Assembly (NCBI GenBank): GCA_015039465.1
Contig: MU130017.1
Location: 62,001-126,000, forward strand
DNA length: 64,000 nucleotides
Source of the DNA: Phlegmacium glaucopus
Taxonomy: Eukaryota; Basidiomycota; Agaricomycetes; Agaricales; Cortinariaceae
Direction of reading: 5' to 3'
Under the pieces are notes generated by a model. The model worked only from the letters and a program-made list of their open reading frames with translations, had not been told where the DNA came from and did no database searches. How positions within the stretch are numbered: the first letter of the stretch is position 1; each line of letters begins with the position of its first letter. The position numbers and the translations under genes were made by a program. Below, piece after piece: positions 59,001 to 64,000 of the stretch.

Positions 59001-59887
59001 ATTCTAATACTCTCATCAGAGGAGGCATCAACCCAGAACACATATGAAAACCTAGAGCAAGAAATGAAGCCAATTTTGTGAATGGGTGAAGATACTTACT
59101 TGTCAGACACTTCTGTGAACTTGAGACAGATCTGGGTCTTTCCAATTCCTCCCATTCCCCAGAGGAGACAAAAGCATCTGGACACCGGTCCACTATCAGC
59201 GCAATGGACAAAAATTTTTCCGAGCTTGTCGAGCACGTCCCCCCGTCCGGTAAAGAATGGACTGGAGTTTGGTTTCTGAGGTACAGGGATCTTCCCCTGC
59301 CCTTCACCAGGACCGGCAGGGAGAATGCTAACCTACGCACAATCACTGCCAAATCACGTATACAGTAGATGAAAAAGACCTACAAAAGTGCCACCAGTGA
59401 TGAGTATATTGTGGGCATTCGCAAAGAAACCCGAGCCAACATGCTGACTCTGTTGATCGTCAGGAATAGCCAAGACGAGCGGGCGTGAGCAACTCACAGA
59501 GGGATTTTCTGATTGTGTAGATCCCAAGTTGGCTTGCATCATGGTATCAGGTGGAGAGTCTTCCAGACGCGCTGAAGGAGCACGGTCAATGATTGCCAAA
59601 GCGGAAACTGAAACGGAGAGTTGGCGTCCATGGCCAGTCTGATCGACGATGATGATTGCGTAAATATGCCAATGTGCTGGGCCAAGCTGAAAACTCACAG
59701 TAACGTCAATAGCTTCAACACTTGCAGTCGCAGGACTAGCGGGGACAGATGGCGTGGGATTAGCGGTGTTAGTTATGATTGCCATCGACGTCGAAGTTGC
59801 TGGTTCAAAACTTGAATCAAGAGCATTGGTGATGTTCACAGATGGATATTTTGGTTTCTTGCCAAATTTCTTGAAAATGCGCTTCAT
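56060..59887 (-). CDS. NLR-like NB-ARC protein with kinesin-light-chain TPR array
   Basis: Model: complement of 56060..59051, 59100..59332, 59384..59449, 59498..59638 and 59699..59887; 1206 residues, introns 48-60 bp, all in phase. The start is the ATG at 59887 (MKRIFKKFGKKPKYP). Near residue 120 is FFANAHNILITGGTF, a signature common before NTPase domains of mushroom proteins. The NB-ARC domain follows: FFTGRGDVLDKLGKIF, P-loop LLWGMGGIGKTQICLKF, Walker B EEWLMVFDNADD, GNILITSRNRS and LGCIPLAVNHAGAYI. The C-terminal half has 14 TPR units of 42 residues (GRWNEAEQLELQVMDM, KKVLGPEHPDTL, MGNLASTY) and a broken fifteenth. Such fungal NLR-like proteins are thought to sense non-self and trigger incompatibility or cell death; here this is inferred from architecture only. 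The gene ends inside an LTR-like sequence. Confidence 0.9.
56068..57875 (-). repeat. 126-bp TPR-coding tandem array, 14 full units
   Basis: Fourteen HPDTL-bearing units of 126 bp, very similar in DNA. The two units nearest the 3' end are identical as far as I can see (about 56084-56210 and 56210-56336). Variation is concentrated at a few codons, chiefly after LGxx and at the end of the second helix. Confidence 0.9.
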
Positions 59888-59947
59888 GTTGCTCGATGCA
59901 CAGCGGTCAAGGTGGGTGATGAGAGTCGAGAACAAAGATGCTCTTGA

Positions 59948-59954
59948 TTATATA
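59948..59954 (-). promoter_or_regulatory. TATA box of NLR-like gene
   Basis: TATATAA on the minus strand about 60 bp upstream of the ATG at 59887. Confidence 0.45.
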
Positions 59955-60879
59955 AGCGTGGGCTGTGTTTACTCCAGTTCCAAATGTTACCCCGGTCTTC
60001 ATTAGGTTTCTACCTAAGTCCTCCCAATCCTCAAGGTTCCTTGTATTGCCCTTGCTCCAGAATTCTGTCTCTCCCTGTTCGCTGGTTGTTTGGTTCGTTG
60101 AACTCCCTACTTTTCTTTGTCACCGACTTAAACACGTTCGAAAAGGTTAATCCGCATCTGAGGAATGATCATAATTGTAGTGACTTATCCTCTACCCAGC
60201 GCTACTTCATTGTCGCGTCTACACGCTACGGGGAGTCACCCATTGTGTCCCAAAATTCTTCCACTATTCGTCTTGTATCCTTTCGCCCTCTCGCAAATGC
60301 TTCCAGTGGCGCCGGATATGTTAATCCCTCAGCGCACAAACAACACGATGCAATTTGTGTCCATTCCTCCAATCATGAATCAAACCATTGTACCCAAAAA
60401 GCCTTTTGGAAAACAGTCAAAGTAAGAAAAACTAACACAGGAGTCCAGCAAAAGGGACAGGTACCGTAGCTAAACAACCCCTGGACAGAACGATAGTAGT
60501 TGGCCAGCCCGGCATGCATCCAGTTTATTTAAATCCTGGAAAGCGGATCTACTTAGTACTTGGTTATTTTTTTGTCTTTTGAACCGAGTACTACCTTCTG
60601 ATGCATGTTAGACTTGTCTTCGAGGAAACATTGCCGAGAGACTTGTTTCTTTAGAAGAGTTTGAGATAACTGTTGTATATAGACAAAGGCATAACAAAGA
60701 TGCATTGGAAGTAAGATCTAAAACGTCAAAAAAGTACATCGCAGGAAAAGTACAGAAAGCAAATACTCTCCCTCCTGTTGGGGGGTTAATAACCCCTTAG
60801 AATACAACACTGCTGATGCCAGACCGTGGTCGAAAGGTGAGAAACAAGGATACGAAAAACAAAACAGCTTCAACATCAA
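59955..60879. other. Intergenic, no supported gene
   Basis: Open frames on the plus strand here have no recognised motif; the right part adjoins the POB3 relic. Confidence 0.45.
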
Positions 60880-62200
60880 CTTCTTTCTTCGGTTTAGATT
60901 CGGGCGTGGCCTATCCTCATCGTCCACATCCATAACATCGTCCACATCCATCGTCCACATCCATCACATCGTCGTCATCGTTTTTCATCTTCTTGGACGT
61001 TGATTTTGGTCTGTTGAGGAACTAGCAGCTGAGGCAGAAACCTCGAGTTTGGGTTTGGGTCTTGGCTTAGGCTTGTCTGTTTTGGCTCCATCTTCAATAT
61101 CTCCACTTAGCACTGGAAGAGTCTGAATCGCTTTCGCTCGGGGATCCAGAATCCAGAATCAGAGCCGGAGACTTTGAAGTCCTCTCAAAAGGCAACATCA
61201 GGATCTATAAAAGAAAAAATCTTAAGTCAAGGAACACCCACCTTCCGAGACTTTGCATATCGTCATCATCATCGTCGCCGGCAACCGCAGAAAACAATAA
61301 ATGGGCGTCGGGTTACCATATCATTCTTCACCCTCACTTTTTTATCCTTCATATGCGCCTCTGTAATTTCGTGTTCATCCCTATTGATAGATGTAAATTG
61401 TGTTCTAGACCGTTTAAGGTCGAAGGTTCGTCCAGTTGAGGCTCCTGCGCCGGCACCCACACGAGAGAAGATCACTTGGTAGACATCGTTGATTTCGATC
61501 AGAGTGGGTTGTCTGGAGACGAAGAATATATATCTTTCGAGGAGAAAGAGATTGCCTTGGATGGTTTTGATGTTAGCTTTGAAACTTGGGTGTCCATCTT
61601 GGCTAGAAATAGGTATTAGGCTTCGGCTACACCCAATTAATTGTGGACAAACCTTTGAAAACTTCCTGAACCAATGATTTTCTTGCCAGCCGAAGCCCGG
61701 AAATCGCTGGATACAAATCCGTATGTCGGATTTTCGTAATTCTTCAAGAATCAACTTGTCGTATTTGACAATGTCCTCACTGAAGTAAATAAGATCGACA
61801 ATTTCTCTCTGCATTTCATAAACACTTACTCGCTTTGGGGTGATCTCCTCTTCTCGCGTGAACTGCATCACCAGATACTGATACAGGGGTCTAACCCTGT
61901 CGGATCGGCGTGCTCAAACCCAACTGGATTTCGACGCTTAGTTGATGTTTGCGAGTTAGTTGAAATAGACAACGTACGATGAATAGAACATGTTGGCCAT
62001 CCTTGAGTAACGGAATGGACTGAAAAAGGAGCTTGTAATCGTAGGTTTTCCTCGCAATATCAAGAAATCGGCGCAGATGTCCATATTATATCGTCCTCGA
62101 GGCATCAACGTCCAACACCAACACCTCCTCGAAGCTCGGATTCAAATCTCCAGTAACCTGACCAATTTCAGCCTATCGTATCGTGATCTAGATGCAGCAT
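60880..62200 (-). pseudogene. POB3: Relic of FACT complex subunit POB3 (SSRP1 orthologue)
   Basis: On the minus strand successive pieces match the order of POB3: AEIGQVTGDL, RGRYNMDICADFLILRGK, TYDYKLLFQSIPLLKDGQHV, VGLSTPIRQG, RPLYQYLVMQFTREEE, FSEDIVKYDKLILEE, YENPTYGFVSSDFR, AGKKIIGSGSFQ, then GHPSFKANIKTIQGNLFLLE and RYIFFVSRQPTLIEIND, then SRVGAGAGASTGRTFDLK, INRDEHEITEAHMKDKKVRV. The acidic tail GSPSESDSDSSS and the KPKPRPKPK region follow in other frames. The frame changes at least five times between these pieces and a TGA interrupts the tail, beyond what introns explain. The N-terminal part is absent. POB3 is an essential histone chaperone subunit, so an intact copy should exist elsewhere. 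Confidence 0.8.
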
Positions 62201-63030
62201 GAAAGGGATTGTTAGAGAAGGAGGCTGAACGGCGCAGGAAAATTAATGCACAGATACGACAGTAAGTTCCGACTTTTTCTCTGATTTGACCGAGTTCCGG
62301 AGGTAGAATTGAGGAGTGTTTGAGGAAGAAGTTCGCGGGTTTGGCCAATGACTTTGAACAACGATTACTGGCCACCCCAACGAACTAACTGTCATTGATG
62401 GTCCTCTAGAGGTACATTTGCAGAAGTTCATATTCATCGTCGAGAAATAATCAAAGATGTTCAGAAAATGTATGCGGAATGGCAGGTGGCGAGTTAGGTG
62501 CTTGTCGTTGTGGTTTCCCCGTGCTTGTTGAACTACTTGGACCGTTGGAACAATCTGACCCCAGTGCACTGGACGAAGCAGCGGAATGAGAGGGAACGAG
62601 GGCCTGATTCCAAAGCTTCCAGTTCGTGAAAAAGTACCTCGTGAAGGTGGTAGGTGTAGACCGGGATTTAGTAGTTGCTGCATGCTGCACGAAAGATGTG
62701 AGTGAATCTCTTTCCATAATAATGATGACAAAGTTACCTGAACCGTGAACGTTGAAGACCAGCCTGCCATTGATACTTATGTTGCGGTACATGGTAGGAA
62801 TATGAGATTCTGGGGATACTGATGACTAACGACCGTGATCCGACCTTTTCAACAAGCGTGCATGTCAAAATTTGACTCCCTCCCCGCTGTTTATTCCACA
62901 CTACTCTCTTTTTCAGAAGAACAAATCCAAGTTCTCAACTCGTATCTCAATGTAAGGTTGGCGGGACGTCCACGGTTCATTTGTACTTTGATCTTCGAAG
63001 CCCATTGTTTGGCATCAGCGCGTGAACTTC
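62201..63030. other. Unassigned region with weak coding traces
   Basis: Minus-strand open pieces (for example VFNVHGSGNFVIIIMERDSL and KPANFFLKHSSILPPELGQI) look partly coding but in changing frames; I could not assign a family. They may belong to the same decayed locus as the POB3 relic. Confidence 0.3.
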
Positions 63031-63039
63031 TCATCAGCA

Positions 63040-63580
63040 TAATCCGGACAGGATTTGAGGTTTTTTGACCGACAGCTGCCATCAATCCGGACAAGATTTG
63101 CCAAAAATTTTTAGGCAGCCAGTGCCGGAATCCAGACAAGTTTGAGGAAATTAGGATAGGTTAGGTTGCCTATCCGGACAACTTTTAGGATGCTAAATAT
63201 ACTATAATATAGTGTAGCCTGAGTCTGGTTCGATTCCCCCTCTGATTTTTTCTTTCTTTTTTGTATGTTATTCTGGACTTAAAATAATAATAATTTTTTT
63301 GTAAAACAAAGATTTGGAGAAGGCCATCTCTCAGTTAGGCATTCTTGACCCGTTTACTCGTAGACGATAGGATACACTCATTCTAAGCTAGAATTGTGCT
63401 TTTTCGAGGCAGGCGAGAGCAGTACAGATATTTTTCGAGCCCTAAGAGGCCTGACCCACCAATCCGGACAAAATTGGGCCGAAAAATAGCTAGGTCAACA
63501 ATCCAGACATATTTTCGGGAACCTAGGTGCAATCCGGACAAGAATCGCACTGAATCACAAATTCCTGTCCGGACAAAAAC
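63040..63580 (+). repeat. Cluster of AATCCGGACAA motifs
   Basis: Eight copies of (A/T)ATCC(G/A)GACA or TGTCCGGACA lie at about 63040, 63080, 63131, 63172, 63461, 63499, 63531 and 63568, mostly followed by A-rich words. They are separated by non-repeated sequence. Confidence 0.7.
63227..63237 (+). promoter_or_regulatory. Pol III B-box-like word
   Basis: GGTTCGATTCC matches the tRNA B-box consensus exactly, but no acceptor stem or A-box could be placed, so it is at most a tRNA-derived SINE head. Confidence 0.2.
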
Positions 63581-63853
63581 TTGAAATCTCAGACCTTGCC
63601 TCTTGGCCTATTGCCCGTCCTGTTCACTCCCAAAGCACCTGCCGAGGACTGCTACATTGCCATCAATGCCCTTCGTCACGGTAACACAATGCAGTCTCTC
63701 GTGACAAAGCGATGCAGTGGGTTGATCCATCCTTTGAGAAAGTGACAAGGGAGGCATATATTATAATTGGTAGTGTTGTAATATGGCGAGTTGTTCTCGT
63801 TCATTCATAGCTTTATCATATTTCTTATCTACATCTCTTGATCTTCCGAGTCC

Positions 63854-63881
63854 CTGAGCGAGATTACATAATCGCGCTCAG
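63854..63881. repeat. 28-bp imperfect palindrome
   Basis: CTGAGCGAGATTA and TAATCGCGCTCAG flank CA; one mismatch over 13-bp arms. Confidence 0.7.
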
Positions 63882-63908
63882 TTATTTGCTTCGTGTTTTT
63901 ATTTAGGA

Positions 63909-63935
63909 GTCTCAACTTCGAATTGAAGTTGAGAC
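63909..63935. repeat. 27-bp perfect hairpin
   Basis: GTCTCAACTTC and GAAGTTGAGAC flank GAATT; 11-bp arms without mismatch. Confidence 0.8.
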
Positions 63936-64000
63936 AGTGAGTAGAATATATTTTACTATACGAAACATTTACTAATATCATTTAGATATATATTCATTTT

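Noticed and set aside
59984..60469. 161-codon plus-strand open frame upstream of the NLR-like gene
   Set aside because: It has no recognised motif, no splice context and low coding character; it overlaps another unsupported open frame.
63190..63250. Possible tRNA gene (GGTTCGATTCC)
   Set aside because: The T-arm stem does not pair and no acceptor stem or D-arm can be drawn.

Overview
The window is nuclear DNA of a filamentous basidiomycete, most likely an agaricomycete mushroom. The evidence is short GT-AG introns (mostly 44-100 bp) splitting almost every gene, dense genes on both strands, and families typical of that group: coiled-coil F-box proteins, a DUF6533-type membrane protein, a two-domain fasciclin protein, an MYND protein, a small cysteine-rich secreted protein, and an NB-ARC/TPR protein carrying the N-terminal FANAxNxxITGGTF signature. 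All gene models were built by hand from splice signals and reading frame; every multi-exon model given closes in frame. No database search was possible, so names rest on recognised motifs.

Region 1-46 kb is gene-bearing. In order: a duplicated gene pair of unknown function (1-403 and 5265-5705, minus) sharing a promoter and flanking an SRPK-like kinase (2075-3498); a small orphan gene (6420-6756); a DUF6533-type membrane protein (7302-8622); a 995-bp Tc1/mariner-type DNA transposon with perfect 28-bp ends (9193-10187); an F-box protein (10440-11674); a fasciclin protein (12062-13738) divergent from an MYND protein (14265-15544); a decayed gene near 17.5 kb; a Tom6-like tail-anchored protein (18179-18482); a 2,4-dienoyl-CoA reductase (20702-21913); an HMG-box factor (24068-25598); a uridine phosphorylase (27926-29561); a 705-residue F-box protein (29933-32050) divergent from a 22-exon GH31 alpha-glucosidase (32270-36557); a small secreted protein (37095-38067); a 1448-residue nuclear protein with a CDCA7-type zinc finger (39155-43982); and a type II haloacid dehalogenase (44453-45687).

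Region 46-56 kb is a repeat island without host genes. It holds an LTR-like unit, an exact 605-bp inverted repeat spaced by 3 kb, diverged direct copies of the same family, a MITE-like insert, a 1.8-kb inverted-terminal-repeat element filled with a 173-bp tandem array that ends in a 138-bp-arm palindrome, a second transposase relic with about 30-bp ends, and an LTR (55561-56067). That LTR abuts and supplies the stop codon of the NLR-like gene.

Region 56-64 kb starts with this NB-ARC/TPR gene (56060-59887, minus). It has fourteen nearly identical 42-residue TPR units, the last two identical in DNA, resembling the high-internal-conservation repeats of fungal NLR receptors. Beyond it lie a frameshifted relic of the FACT subunit POB3 (about 60880-62200), a cluster of TCCGGACA motifs and two terminal palindromes.

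The genes do not form one pathway. The most notable items are the NLR-like gene with its apparently LTR-truncated repeat array, the nested inverted-repeat structures of the island, the duplicated orphan gene pair, and the very large CDCA7-like protein.
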